A stretch of DNA of 64,000 nucleotides from Saposhnikovia divaricata (GCA_036435485.1 CM071594.1:196692216-196756215); one strand, 5' to 3'. Numbered from the stretch's first letter, positions 1-10,829 are shown. The notes: generated from the letters alone by a model not told the origin. Translations and numbers: made by a program.

Positions 1-1533
1 AGGATATGCCCCAGCATGCATTCCCTGACCATCTAAATGTGGTACCTGGGTGGTGAGTAAAGTGTCAGGCACTAAGTCACTTGAGTCCATTGGCTCACCA
101 AGAGAATTGAATTCTTGGTGATCAATGCCTTGCTCCTCAATTTCTTGAGTTGTAGGCTCCAAAGAAATTTCAATGTTAGATTCTGGAAGAGAAGAGTGTT
201 GTAGAATGGATTTTTGCAACTCCCCCTGAGAAATAGAGGGAGTTTCAAGTGTGATGTGCTCTCCACTCAGTGTTGTGCCAGCCTTATCACTCCCTTGTGC
301 TGACTCTTTACAGGTAGGTGCATTGGGGAGGATGCTTGATTCTATAGATGCACCCTGTTGAGAGGATACATCTAGTCAGCTGTGTGCCCCTGATTTTACA
401 ACTTCAGCCATTTGGGTGACTGAAGAGGTGGTTTTATACTTCTTCTTCTTCTTTAGGCTAATGATAGGTGACTCAGGTTCCTCACATTCTAAACCTAGTT
501 CTACAGCCAAGGCTGCTTCAGTTAAGATGTTTAAAGGTTCAGAAGCAACCTGTTTTCTCCTCTTTTTACTAACATCACCCTTTTGAGAGGATGATGCAGT
601 TGGCTCTGTGTTTGGTAGAGTGTTTGTCTGAGAGGGTTGGTTAGCAAGCCTTGGGTTAGCATTTTGTTCTTCTTGCTTAGGCTGTGCTAACTGAGACTTA
701 GATTCAAATATTGGCATGTTGTGGGGGTAAGACTTGAACAAACCCTCCATGTGGGGAGTTATCTTAAGCCTTACATCCACATCATTCCTAGTCTCCAAGT
801 TACCAAAAATGAGTTTGGTCATGGACTTAGGATAGCCTATTTTACTTTTATCTATTCAAGGCAATTCAATCAATGAAGCATTTTTAAAATTAAGTACTGA
901 TTGAATAAAGCGAGGAAAGAAAATTTCAGTACCTCTCTTGGCTGTGTTCTTACCAAGTCTCCCATATAGCTCCTGTAAGATGATATGTCCAACATCTGTC
1001 TTTCTCCCATGAGCCAAGGCATAGGCAAGCTGCTGCACAGGTGTACTAATCTGGTCAAAGCTCGATTTCCTTGCAGTGAATACTTGAAGGAGTGTAGCAA
1101 AAACATAGCTCCATTCTTTTCTCAAGTACTTCCTATTCAGCTTCCCAAGTTTAATAGCATCGGAGTAGTTGATAAATTCAAAGAATTCTTCCAACTCTGC
1201 ATCGGTGGCCAGGGAGTCATATGCCTCTTGCTGCAAATCCAAGGCTTGATTCATGTCTGCGGTAGTGATAGTAATATCCTCACCTTGAATCTTGCAGTAG
1301 ACAACATATGAGGTGATAGCATTCTCAAGGGCGATGACCTCCACAGTAGCTGTCCTCCAGAATTGTTCTAATAAGTTTAGGTACAGGGTTGGGTTGGCTG
1401 AGAGTGCACCCTTGATGTAAGATTCAGACAACCATCGAACAAAGCACTTGAAATTAGCATATGGTGCTTCCACATCACTGGCAATTGCGATGAAATTGGT
1501 TTGAGATGGTATGGTGAGTTGAGTGTTTGCCAT
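1..1533 (-). pseudogene. env-like third ORF of the Sirevirus element, partial, two in-frame stops
   Basis: This reading frame begins at MANTQ (1533; a less likely in-frame ATG lies at 1578) and stays open to the window edge except for TGA codons at 856-858 and 376-378. Its first ~210 residues resemble the extra protein found downstream of pol in copia elements of Asteraceae, recognisable by a block around NPTLYLNLLEQFW, an ITTADMNQALDL block and a late AYALAHGRK block. The rest is Ser/Thr/Gln-rich low-complexity sequence with a basic KKRRK patch and a KKKKKYK patch. Such ORFs are often called envelope-like, but no signal peptide or clear membrane segment is visible in this part, so the role is unknown. 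The stops make it non-functional as it stands. Confidence 0.7.
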
Positions 1534-2371
1534 TTGGGTAGAGAAGAAAAGAGAATTAAGGTTGAAGAAGAAATTCACAGTTAAGGTTTTCAGAGGTTTT
1601 AGGAGTTTAGATGCTTGAGAAATCGAACGAAATGAGTTGAATAGTTGTGAAATTGTATATATATGAATAACCTGAGTTATCGATTAGATATATGATCTGT
1701 ATCAACAAGTCATTCGAGAAGTATAAAACAACTATTCGATAAGTTAAGAATGCCTTATTCGATATCTCAGGCAGTTTGTAACTCACAGCTGTCAGTTATT
1801 TAACTCAGAAAATAATTCTAAGCTAAATAAAATATGTTTTTATGAGCGAAATGAAATTTTGAATGTAAATCCAAAAAGCGATTAAGTGTCAGCGAAAAAT
1901 CAGCCTTTTCAAATGATTCGATAACTCAAATACAGTATTCGAGAACTCCATCACTAGAGAACTAAAATACTCTATTCGAGAACTTAGAGTGTGCTATTCG
2001 ATTTCTCCAAAAGACACTATTCGAGAACTCAAGAGGGTTCTAGATAGGCCTATTCGAGAACTCGAGCCATGACATAACAATGAACCATTCGAGAAGTCTG
2101 ACTTATCAAACTATACTTTTCACTCTTAAAATTCAATTTTCACTATCTTTTAAAATTTACCAGAAATATTCACTGAAGAATATTCTACCAAATTAAATAG
2201 TGTTTCTCTCAAAATTTCACAGAAATTTCAAGCTAAAGATGTATGATTTTCAACATATGCAGCATTATAGAATATTTATAAATCATACTCCAGCCAATAC
2301 TTACTTCAAAAATATTGAGCATTTGATAAAGTAAGTATTTACTGCTGCAACAATCTAGTTGATATATTCAC
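1534..2371. other. Non-coding spacer between pol and the env-like ORF
   Basis: No coding frame. It holds an array of ATTCGAGAA-type words at about 1660-2100 (annotated separately) and otherwise AT-rich sequence, lying just downstream of the RNase H stop in element orientation. Confidence 0.6.
1660..2100. repeat. Degenerate TATTCGAGAAC repeat cluster in pol/env spacer
   Basis: About eleven copies of ATTCGAGAA, ATTCGATAA or close variants occur, often followed by CTC or GT and spaced 20-50 bp. The same core word, mostly in the other orientation, is repeated in the 5' LTR of this element (8717-9135). Confidence 0.7.
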
Positions 2372-5300
2372 TTATCCAGAATTTAAAGAATTCAGCATTC
2401 CAATCTCACTAACCAACCTTGTGAAGGTGGCTTCATCTAATGGCTTAATGAATATGTCAGCTAGTTGTTTTTCTGTGGGAACATAATGTAACTCAATGGT
2501 TCCATTAATTGCATGCTCCCTTATGAAGTGATATCTGATGTCAATGTGCTTTGTCCTAGAATGATTGACAGGATTGGAAACTATAGAGATTGCACTTGTG
2601 TTGTCACACATGATTAGAATTCTTTCCAACACAAGTCCATAATCTCTAAGTTGGTTTCTGATCCAAAGCACTTGAGCACAGCAACTTCCAGCAGCTATGT
2701 ACTCAGCTTCAGCTGTGGAAGTTGACACAGATTGTTGTTTCTTGCTGTACCAAGAGACTAACCTTTGTCCAAGAAACTGGCAGCTACCTGAGGTGCTTTT
2801 CCTATCCACTCTGCATCCAGCATAATCAGCATCAGAATAACCAACCAGATTGAACCCTGTGTCCTTAGGATACCATAACCCCAAGTTTGGTGTGCCCTTC
2901 AGATATTTAAAAATCCTCTTTATTGCTATCATATGTGATTCCTTTGGATTTGATTGAAACCTTTCACACAAGCATGTTGCAAACATGATGTCTGGCCTAC
3001 TAGCAGTGAGGTAGAGTAGAGAACCAACCATGCCTCTGTAGATTGAAATATTTACCTTCTTGCCCTTAACATCTTCATCTAACTTGGTGGCAGTGGCCAT
3101 GGGTGTCTTTGCAGGTGAGCATTCTTCCAAGTCAAATTTCTTCAATAGATCCTTGATGTATTTGGTTTGACTTATAAAAATGCCATCCTTCCTTTGACTA
3201 ACTTGCAACCCAAGAAAGAATGTTAATTCTCCCATCATACTCATCTCATATCTGTTCTGCATGAGCTTAGAGAATTTCTCACACAGCTTCTCATTTGTAG
3301 AGCCAAATATGATATCATCCACATAGATTTGAACTAAGATAATATCATCACCATGTTTCTTGTAAAACAGTGTCTTGTCCAGTGTGCCTCTAGTGAATTG
3401 ATTCTCCAGTAGAAATTGTGATAGTGTGTCATACCATGCCCTTGGAGCTTGCTTAAGTCCATACAATGCTTTAAGCAATCTGTAGACAAAGTGAGGGAAT
3501 TATGGATCCTCAAAGCCAGGTGGCTGTTGAACATATACTTCTTCTTCCAACTCCCCATTCAGAAATGCACTCTTGACATCCATTTGATAAACCTTGAAAT
3601 TAGAATGTGCAGCAAATGCTAAGAAAAATCTGATGGCCTCTAGTCTAGCAACAGGGGCAAAAGTCTCATCATAGTCAATGCCTTCCTGTTGAGAGTATCC
3701 TTTTGCAACCAACCTTGCTTTGTTTCTTATGACTACACCATTTTCATCCATCTTATTCCTTAGAACCCATTTTGTTCCAACAATGGTTCTATCCTTTGGT
3801 GCAGGCACAAGTTCCCATACTTTGCTTCTTTCAAATTGATTTAGCTCCTCTTGCATATAATCAGGATCCAACAATGCATCATCAAGTTTCTCAGGCTCAA
3901 CTTGGGATAGAAAGCAACCATAGAGACATTCATTTAGAGTTGCTCTCCTTGTCCTCACTCCTGCATTTGGATCTCCAATTATCTGATCTGCAGTATGTGA
4001 TCTATCCCATTTCCTTGTATGTTCAGATTGATTTCTCAGCCTTGATGTTGCTTCATCATCCAGATCATGATCATTTACATTTCCTCCCCCTGTGAAGTTG
4101 CCACTAATCACAGGCGTGTCTTGGATGCTTGTTTCTTCATTGTTGATTGACACAGGTTCTTCATTCACTTGAGTTTGTTGGATTGTGGGCTCAAATTCAG
4201 TTTCAATCTCCTCATCAGAATCATCTAGATTGTCAAACTTCAAAGGATCTTTATCTTCATCATTGGCTTCTTCTAATCCAGGTAGTTTGCTGTCATCAAA
4301 TGTCACATCTGTGCTTTCCATAACTTTCTTTTGACTGATGACATAAACTTTGTATGCAATTCTTTCCATAGAGTAGCCAAGAAAAATTCCTTCAAATGCT
4401 TTTGCATCAAACTTTCCAACATATTCTAAATTGTCTTTTAACACAAAGCATTTGCTCCCAAAAGTATGAACATACTTTAGAGTAGGCTTCTTTCCAGTCA
4501 TCAAGTTGTAAGGTGTCTTTCCAGTGTTTTTGTTGATGAGGGTTCTGTTTTGGATATAGCATGCAGTGCTCACAGCCTCAGCCCAAAAACATGTAGGCAT
4601 CTTTGCATCAAGTAACATCGTTCTAGCAGCCTCAATCAGAGTTCTATTCTTTCTCTCAACAACTCCATTTTGTTATGGAGTCCTTGGAGCTGAGAATTGT
4701 TGAGAAATACCATTCTCTTTGCAGAATGCTTCAAGCATGGCATTTCTGAACTCTGTTCCATTTTCACTTCTTAATGCAATCACACTTGCATTGTTGGTCT
4801 TTGCTTCCTTGTCAATTTTCTTTATATGCTCAATGATTACTTTTGGAGCCTCATCCTTTGATGCCAGAAATTCTACCCATGTATACCTTGTGAAATCATC
4901 AACCATCACTAGAGCATACTTCTTCCTTCCTAGTGACACAATATTGACAGGCCCAAACAAGTCCATATGAATTAGTTGTAGGGGCTTGGTTATTGATGTC
5001 ACTGTCTTTGAATTGTGGCTTGATCTTTTCATTTTTCTTTTTTGACAAGCCTCACACACTCCTTCTTCACAGAATTCAAGTGTGGGCATCCCTCTCACTA
5101 ACTCCCTTTTGACTAGAGAATTAATGCCTTTGAAGTTCAAGTGTGATAGCTTCTTGTGCCATAGCCAACTATCTTCATTTGATGCTTTTGAGTAAAAGCA
5201 ACAAATTTTGTCCTTGTTTGCAGAGTTCATATTGGCTACAAACAGGCTTCCTTTCCTTACTCCAGATAGAGCAAAGTCACCAGTCTTCTTGTGGGTGATC

Positions 5301-5640
5301 AAACATTCATCTTTGTCAAAATTCACTTTGAAGCCTCTGTCAGTAAATTGACCAACACTCAGTAGATTGTGCTTGAGCCCCTTGACCAGTGCTACATTTT
5401 CAATGATGACATTTCCAATTTCCAACTTGCCATATCCCAATGTGTTGCCAATGCTGTCATCTCCAAAAGCAACCATTGGGCCAGCCTTCTCCTCATACTG
5501 TGATAGCAGGGCCATATCACCAGTCATATGGTTTGAGCATCCACTGTCCAAAATCCACATGACCTTCTTTTCACTTTCTTTGCCCTGCAAACACAAAGGT
5601 ATTACTTCTCCTTTGGTACCCAAACAAGTTTGGGTCCATG
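2372..5640 (-). pseudogene. pol: Copia pol: protease, integrase, reverse transcriptase, RNase H
   Basis: One reading frame carries the whole pol order: aspartic protease WILDSGCSNHMTGD near the start, integrase with the LWHKKLSHLN / CEACQ zinc-binding block and a DLFGP...DDFTRYTW core, RT with MDVKSAFLNGELEEEVY and the catalytic YVDDIIFGS, and RNase H with DADYAGCRVDRKSTSGSC and the ending ADIFIKPLDE. Two in-frame TAA codons break it: one at 4673-4675, on the first Gln of the integrase TPQQNG motif, and one at 3500-3502, just after PPGFEDP in RT. Both sit in otherwise well-kept sequence, so decay looks recent. The frame overlaps the preceding gag-tail ORF by ~40 nt in the -1 frame, with no canonical slippery heptamer seen. 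Confidence 0.9.
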
Positions 5641-7401
5641 TGGCTTAGCAACAGTTTTATCATAAACAGCATGCTTATCAATTTTCTTGATGTTAGTCTT
5701 CTTGTCACTGTTAGAAGTCTTAGAATCAGGGTTCTTAGACTTAGGTGACAGAGGTACCTTCCTAACTTTAGGATGACTTGAAGACTTTGTTCTTGTGTAG
5801 TGTGTGTGAACATTGTGACTGATACAACCTTCCATGAATTGTCTTCTCAAATTAAAGCAACTAGTCATTACATTCATGTTACAGGGCATACAATCAAGTT
5901 TATCACAGAAAGGAGAGTCTCTATGTCTTAAAGGCACAGAGCAATCATAGAATGGTTTAGCAACACTACCAGATGGTTTCTTGCATGCATGAGTTAAATG
6001 ATTAGTGCTAAAACAGTTTTGACAAACTTTTCTAGGGGCATTTGGCACATAAGCATAGTTGTTGTCCTTGTTAATCCCCAATTTGCCATTCCTGTTTTGT
6101 TTCTTTTTAGCCACTTTCTTCTCAAACTCATTATTCCCGGCTGAAACAAACTTCACAAATTTCTCAGGTCTAGGTCTACCTCCTACTGGCTCCTTGGCTT
6201 TGGTTTTGACATTCTCACTCTTAGAGGATGCTTGTTGTTCATTTGATTGTGCCTTATCTTCATCATCCAACATTTGCTTAATGAGTAAAGCATCCTCATC
6301 AATCTCATGTGTTGGTGTTTTAAATATTGGGGTCTCAGTCTTTTTCAAAACCTGAGGCACTTCCTCTTGAACAACAATGTCATCTTCAATGACTATATAG
6401 CCTTTCCTCTGTTTAAGAGTGTCATAATCAAGTCCAATGGCAGCCTTAGGTCTAGCTAGATTTTTCTCATGGTAGGAATGCAATAGACTAGAGGAATTCT
6501 TAAATGTTTTCAATTTAAATTCATTTTCAGCTAGTTCATCCCTAAGAGCTTTCTCAACTTGACTAGCACATAGAACCTTATTCTTTAGATATTCAATTTC
6601 TTGTTTAAGGTTTTCTACTTGCATAGCAGTTAGTTCTAGTTCCTCATTTCTTTTGTTCAACAATTCATTCTTAGTAGATAGTTTAGCAATTTCTTCATTA
6701 GCAGCAGTCATACTAGTATGAATATTAAACATCTCAACAGATAGTTGTTCAACCATGGATTTGTATTCAGAAACAGACATGTCTATGGTAGTGAGGGATG
6801 GTACCTGAGAGTCTGATGCAGATGGTTCTTCCTTGGAGTTGGCCATCAAGGCATAGTTGTAGAATTCTTGTTCTTCTCCATCACTATCAGAATCATCCCA
6901 ACACTTCCTTTCAGCTATATAGGCCTTACCTGGTGTATGCTTCTTTAGCAGAGCCTCATACTTAGCTTCAAGCTCAAGAAACTCCTTATCCTTCTTTTTA
7001 GGCTTCTTGCATTCACTGGCAAAATGCCCTAGGTCATTGCATCTATAACATCTCACAGATGACCTATCCACATAGCTGGTTTTGAATCTATTTTTGTTTG
7101 CTTTCACAGGTGCCTTGCTCTTGTTGAATGAATGATTTTGAGATCTAGGCTTGAAGGGCTGATTCCTCCTAAATCTGATGTTTGGGAATTTTCTAGCCAT
7201 AAAAGCATATGAAGTGTTTTCCATGGCATCCAACTCTTCAAGAGTGTAGAACTCATCTTCTTCCTTTTCATCAACAGGTTCAGTCACTTCTTCTTCAGTT
7301 TCTTCATCATCTACTATCTCTTCTATTCTCAGCAGACTTGTAGATGCTTCCAGGTCTTGAACAGATTTGTTGACAATCAAGGCACAGGATGTGTTTATCA
7401 T
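5602..7401 (-). CDS. gag: Gag C-terminal half: zinc knuckle and coiled coil
   Basis: This 599-residue ORF begins with an acidic stretch, then a basic RRNQPF region, a CCHC zinc knuckle CYRCNDLGHFASEC around residue 120 and a long heptad-like coiled-coil segment (about residues 205-310). A Lys-rich linker follows, ending in PKLVWVPKEK immediately before protease. A second Cys pair (CQNCFSTNHLTHAC) resembles another CCHC knuckle. It binds element RNA and assembles particles in the family. The ATG overlaps the stop of the upstream gag ORF as ATGA (7398-7401), so what is normally one gag is split by a frameshift; whether this is programmed or a mutation is unknown. Confidence 0.8.
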   Translation of the reverse strand: MINTSCALIVNKSVQDLEASTSLLRIEEIVDDEETEEEVTEPVDEKEEDEFYTLEELDAMENTSYAFMARKFPNIRFRRNQPFKPRSQNHSFNKSKAPVKANKNRFKTSYVDRSSVRCYRCNDLGHFASECKKPKKKDKEFLELEAKYEALLKKHTPGKAYIAERKCWDDSDSDGEEQEFYNYALMANSKEEPSASDSQVPSLTTIDMSVSEYKSMVEQLSVEMFNIHTSMTAANEEIAKLSTKNELLNKRNEELELTAMQVENLKQEIEYLKNKVLCASQVEKALRDELAENEFKLKTFKNSSSLLHSYHEKNLARPKAAIGLDYDTLKQRKGYIVIEDDIVVQEEVPQVLKKTETPIFKTPTHEIDEDALLIKQMLDDEDKAQSNEQQASSKSENVKTKAKEPVGGRPRPEKFVKFVSAGNNEFEKKVAKKKQNRNGKLGINKDNNYAYVPNAPRKVCQNCFSTNHLTHACKKPSGSVAKPFYDCSVPLRHRDSPFCDKLDCMPCNMNVMTSCFNLRRQFMEGCISHNVHTHYTRTKSSSHPKVRKVPLSPKSKNPDSKTSNSDKKTNIKKIDKHAVYDKTVAKPHGPKLVWVPKEK

Positions 7402-8102
7402 TCTACCTTGGTTGGTTGGATAGCCCTCTTCTGAAGTAGCTCAAGCTCATGAGTCTTTAAAACCCCATAGAGCACATCATATGTGACTTTGTTCAAATCT
7501 CTTTCTCTTAGAGATATGACCCTTTGCTCTAGATGGTTTGGTGCAGATAGTAGAAACTTCATGTTTAATTCCTTAGTGCTGTAAACCTTCCCATTCATTT
7601 GAAGCTCAGTCACCAGCTTGTGAAATCTCTCAAACATATCAGTAATACTTTCTTTGGACTGTGCCATGAAAGCCTCATACTGTGTGACCAGTATCTGTTT
7701 CCTATTCTCTTTTACCTCCTCTGTCCCTTCACATAACACCTCGATGTGGTTCCACATGTCCTTGGCTGATTTGCATGATGCTATGTTGGCAAACATCGAC
7801 ATATCCATGGAGTCTATGATCAGCAACATGAGATGATTGTCCAGGGCAACCTTTTCCTTCTCTGAGTCCGTCCATTTGGATGGCTCTTTTGGAACATATG
7901 ATCTAGGAATGACTATTGTGCCCGCTGTAGATTCACCAATTTCTTGTTGTGGTACAAATGGACCATTCTTGAGGATGTCAGTGTAGAGAGGATTGGCAGC
8001 TTTGATGAACAACAGCATTTTTATTTTCCAGTGGTTGTAATTCTCTTTGTCGAACTTAGGGACCTTTACCGTACCTGTAGTCTTTGGTGTATTCGAACTC
8101 AT
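7398..8102 (-). CDS. gag: Gag N-terminal half (UBN2/DUF4219 type capsid region)
   Basis: The 234-residue ORF starts with MSSNTPKTTGTVKVPKFDKE, followed by NYNHWKIKM, the hallmark start of plant copia gag. It continues through the VTQYEAFMAQ...FERFHKLVTELQ segment and ends with VLYGVLKTHELELLQ. This is the capsid part of gag. The start lies about 30 nt downstream of the primer-binding site. It is closely similar in plan to the gag of the array at 38520-64000, but keeps the central capsid segment that the array copies lack. The next ORF overlaps its stop by 4 nt in another frame. Confidence 0.85.
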   Translation of the reverse strand: MSSNTPKTTGTVKVPKFDKENYNHWKIKMLLFIKAANPLYTDILKNGPFVPQQEIGESTAGTIVIPRSYVPKEPSKWTDSEKEKVALDNHLMLLIIDSMDMSMFANIASCKSAKDMWNHIEVLCEGTEEVKENRKQILVTQYEAFMAQSKESITDMFERFHKLVTELQMNGKVYSTKELNMKFLLSAPNHLEQRVISLRERDLNKVTYDVLYGVLKTHELELLQKRAIQPTKVE

Positions 8103-8131
8103 GATCGTTTTCTGTTTAGATTAAACAGCCT

Positions 8132-8143
8132 GCTCTGATACCA
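8132..8143 (-). promoter_or_regulatory. Primer-binding site (tRNA-iMet) of first copia element
   Basis: The minus strand reads TGGTATCAGAGC, complementary to the 3' end of plant initiator tRNA-Met. Two bases separate it from the LTR end ...CTCAACA at 8146. Confidence 0.9.
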
Positions 8144-8145
8144 CT

Positions 8146-9480
8146 TGTTGAGTATTGAATACAGTAAAAGAATACAGAGGGGGGGTGAATGGATTCTTGA
8201 ACTTTTCTTCGTTCTTGAATCTTTGCAGCAAGATATGTGTTGAGTGTGTGAGATATGTAAGTGCGAATAACAAAGACAAACACAACACAATATCACTTTA
8301 ATCCAATATTTTATTAGATAAAGATTTTGCTACAATCTGTGAATACAAATGATATTATTCTCAGCTTCGTTTTTCTCAGAAAGATATTTCTTGTGATGTT
8401 TCTCAAAAACTTATCTGCTAAGGAAGTGAGGCTATATCCTTATAGACATGGATACACCTACTTACTACAAATAAGGTAGGTAAACAAAATACTTTCCAGT
8501 CTGTCTATCTCATTTGAGTAAGAGTCCAAACGGCTACAGATTTGACTTTGCAAAGCCTGTTCAGATCCACTTCTTTAGCTCCTTGTCCCCTTGACTTATC
8601 TCTCCAAGCTTCTTTGTAGGCTTTCCAAAGTGCTTTATAGTACATAGTCAAATAAAGCGTCTTGGCTTGTTGCAGGTTTCTGACTTGTACAATTCTTCAG
8701 TATTTTGTCTTCAAGAATGTATTCGAGAAGTGACTAAGTGAGTGATTCGAGAACTAGAATTTACTTAATCGATAACTCTGAGTTCTTAAATAGTGTTATA
8801 TTGACATATCGAATCACTTCTCGAATAGCTCTTTTCTCTGGGAGTCCTTGAGATATTGAATAGAGCATTTTGACATATCGAATCCCTGAGATGTCGAATA
8901 ACATCTTGAGTCTTTGAGATATCGAATGTAGCTTTGACTTGTTGACCCTTTTGAGAACTCGAATATCACCTTTGACCTGTTGACTCCTTGAGTTCTCGAA
9001 CAGAGTAATAGACATATCGAATCTCTGAGATATCGAACAGTGTATTCAGAGATATCGAATAGTATCTTCTGAGATATCGAACCCCTGACTTCTCGAATGC
9101 TAGACTTCTCGAATAGACAAATGTACTTCTCGAATTGGTACTTAGGCAAATTTTTCATTTCTTCAAATCCCAACTGTGATTATTTGGCAGTCTTTATCTC
9201 CTTGCTTGAGGCATGAACCTTGGAACTTCTTTCAAGTATTATTCTTGACTTAATAGGTACAATTACACAGCTAGAATTTGATGCATATTACAAGTACAAA
9301 ACCAGTAGAGACTCTACAACTAGAGGTTCCCTCAGTTAAGAGGTCATGTAAGTAATGCATAGCATTACAAACAACTTAGGCTTGTTATTAGATGTATTCA
9401 GGCATGCCTCTGTGACTAACACACTCTGAATTAGCTCTGTAAGTAGTTCAGACTTTAAACCTGGTGATGTTAGATTGAGC
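8146..9480 (-). mobile_element. 5' LTR of first copia element (upper end approximate)
   Basis: On the plus strand the LTR starts TGTTGAGTATTG right beside the primer-binding site. No coding frame is present and most of it is occupied by the TCGAA repeat cluster. The outer TG end cannot be fixed without the 3' LTR; candidate CA-ending positions lie between about 9420 and 9490. Confidence 0.6.
8717..9135. repeat. TCGAA-core repeat cluster within LTR
   Basis: About seventeen copies of TATCGAATA, TTCTCGAATA and close variants lie 15-40 bp apart, commonly preceded by GAGA or GACA. Each is a near-palindrome around TCGA. The dominant orientation is opposite to that in the cluster at 1660-2100. Confidence 0.75.
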
Positions 9481-9610
9481 TTTTCTTGCAACGCATTTTA
9501 AATTTTAATTATGTAAAATAGTTTTGCATTTTTGTTTAACTAGATCATTTTATTAGCGTATAGAGAAAATGTCATCTAAAGTTATGTTTTACTACTGGTG
9601 CAACATGCAG

Positions 9611-9691
9611 GTTTATGAATTTCAATCTGGACTGTTGCCTGCAAGGATCACCGGACAAATTGTGTTGCTAAGCTGCTTTGTAACTGGATAA
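9611..9691 (+). other. Possible terminal exon of an unidentified host gene
   Basis: A splice-acceptor-like ...TTTTACTACTGGTGCAACATGCAG is followed by 26 in-frame codons starting VYEFQSGLLPARITGQ and ending in TAA. Composition is more gene-like than the flanks. No upstream exon is visible, because the retrotransposon fills the sequence to the left. I do not recognise the peptide; chance is a real alternative. Confidence 0.25.
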
Positions 9692-9825
9692 TCAAATTCT
9701 GGCATCTTGTTTCTAGTTTCAAGTATTAAAAATTTTTGTATGAATACTTTTGGACGATTTATGTTTTTATGGTAGAATTATTTTTTTAATTAATTTGTAA
9801 TACTTTCTTATTTTTATTTTAATCG

Positions 9826-9990
9826 GTTGTGTAACCAAAACCGAACCGATACAAACCGAACCAGGAATTTTAAACCCGAAACCGATCCGATGGTTCGGTT
9901 GCGGTTTTCGAATTTTTAAACCGAGGATTTTCGGTTTAGATTCCGATTTTATCCAAAAACCGAACCGAACCGAGGTTTGCTCTCCCCTAG
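9826..9990. repeat. AACCGAACCG-rich hAT-like terminal fragment
   Basis: CGGTT/AACCG words recur in both orientations. The right end, read on the minus strand, is CTAGGGGAGAGCAAACC, similar to hAT transposon termini of the YAGGGGTGRGCAAA type. No partner terminus or target duplication could be paired with it. Confidence 0.4.
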
Positions 9991-10004
9991 TTTATGGGAT
10001 GCCC

Positions 10005-10160
10005 TGTTGCATTCGACGGGATCCAATCCATTATTTATGGTCCATCGGGTTTTATTATTAATCATCTAAATATATTAATTAGGCTCAAGTCTTATTTAGA
10101 TGATTAATAATAAAACCCGATGGGCCATAAATAATGGATTGGATCCCGTCGAATCCAACA
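10005..10160 (-). mobile_element. 3' LTR of second copia element: 156-bp fold-back
   Basis: Two 67-nt arms (10005-10071 and 10094-10160) are inverted copies with two mismatches, separated by a 22-nt spacer. The inner arm, next to the polypurine tract, reads TGTTGGATTCGACGGGATCC on the minus strand and so represents the true U3 start; the outer arm is its reverse copy. No R or U5 sequence is present. Confidence 0.75.
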
Positions 10161-10173
10161 TTCTCCCACTTGG
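10161..10173 (-). promoter_or_regulatory. Polypurine tract of second copia element
   Basis: The minus strand reads CCAAGTGGGAGAA directly before the LTR start, the usual site of plus-strand priming. Confidence 0.75.
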
Positions 10174-10551
10174 TCGAGGGTCAGTATATCATCGACATAC
10201 ATATAACAAGACTTCATTATTGAGCTTTACATCCCTTAAGACAGGCTAAATTTTACATCATACTAAAATAGAATTAAAGGTAGTATCATACTCGTATAGG
10301 ATATGAAATCGTCCTCCAGTTATAATCCAAGTATAATTGCAAAACTTAGCAAAAGATATAGCTTAAAGTCATGAATAACATAATATATCATAAGCAATAG
10401 CAAATCAATATGTTCATGAGGTCCTTACATAATTGTTTGTTCCATAAACTTCGAATGTGCACAATAATAGAAGTAACAAACTAAATACTTTGTCCAAAAA
10501 CCATAACATAAGGTGATCACAATACTAGTGTCTTACAATAAAATCCATGAA
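10174..10551 (-). other. 3' non-coding part of second copia element
   Basis: AT-rich sequence between the RNase H stop and the polypurine tract. No coding frame or repeat recognised. Confidence 0.6.
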
Positions 10552-10829
10552 TCAATAAGAAAGATTATCAACCAAACCCATGCTAGCAACATGTTCTCGA
10601 AAGAGATTGGGCGGTAAACCTTTTGTCAATGGATCCGCCAACATAGCAACTGTACTAATTTGCTTAATAGACACTTGTTGTTTTTGAACTCTTTCTCGTG
10701 CTACAAGATACTTTATATCTATGTGTTTTGTCGCATCACTTATCTTGTAGTCTTTAGGAAAAGAAACAGCAGCTTTATTATCGCAATAATTTTTCAGTGC
10801 TCTAGAAATAGTGTCAACAATTTTGAGAT
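10552..10829 (-). pseudogene. pol: RNase H C-terminal fragment, separated by nested insertion
   Basis: The frame reads through LKNYCDNKAAVSF, ATKHIDIKYLVARERV and ADPLTKGLPPNLFREHV to a TGA stop at 10552-10554, the standard end of copia RNase H. The upstream part ends ...LRNFVTYL at 15210; removing the 4380-bp insertion and one copy of GAGAT restores the same frame. Confidence 0.9.

Larger units (their letters stand above)
1..9480 (-). mobile_element. Sirevirus-type Ty1/copia retrotransposon, 3' end outside window
   Basis: Order on the minus strand is 5' LTR, tRNA-iMet primer site, gag, zinc-knuckle ORF, protease-integrase-RT-RNase H, non-coding spacer and an extra ORF after RNase H. The copia order (integrase before RT) is visible directly. 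The extra ORF plus a gag with a long coiled-coil tail is the arrangement known for Sireviruses. The 3' LTR would lie left of the window, so insertion age cannot be estimated here. The upper LTR limit (about 9480) is uncertain because no target duplication can be matched. Confidence 0.85.

Noticed and set aside
8717..9135. CRISPR-like spacing of short repeats
   Set aside because: Repeats are about 10 bp, degenerate, in mixed orientation and inside a plant LTR; no cas genes or uniform spacers.
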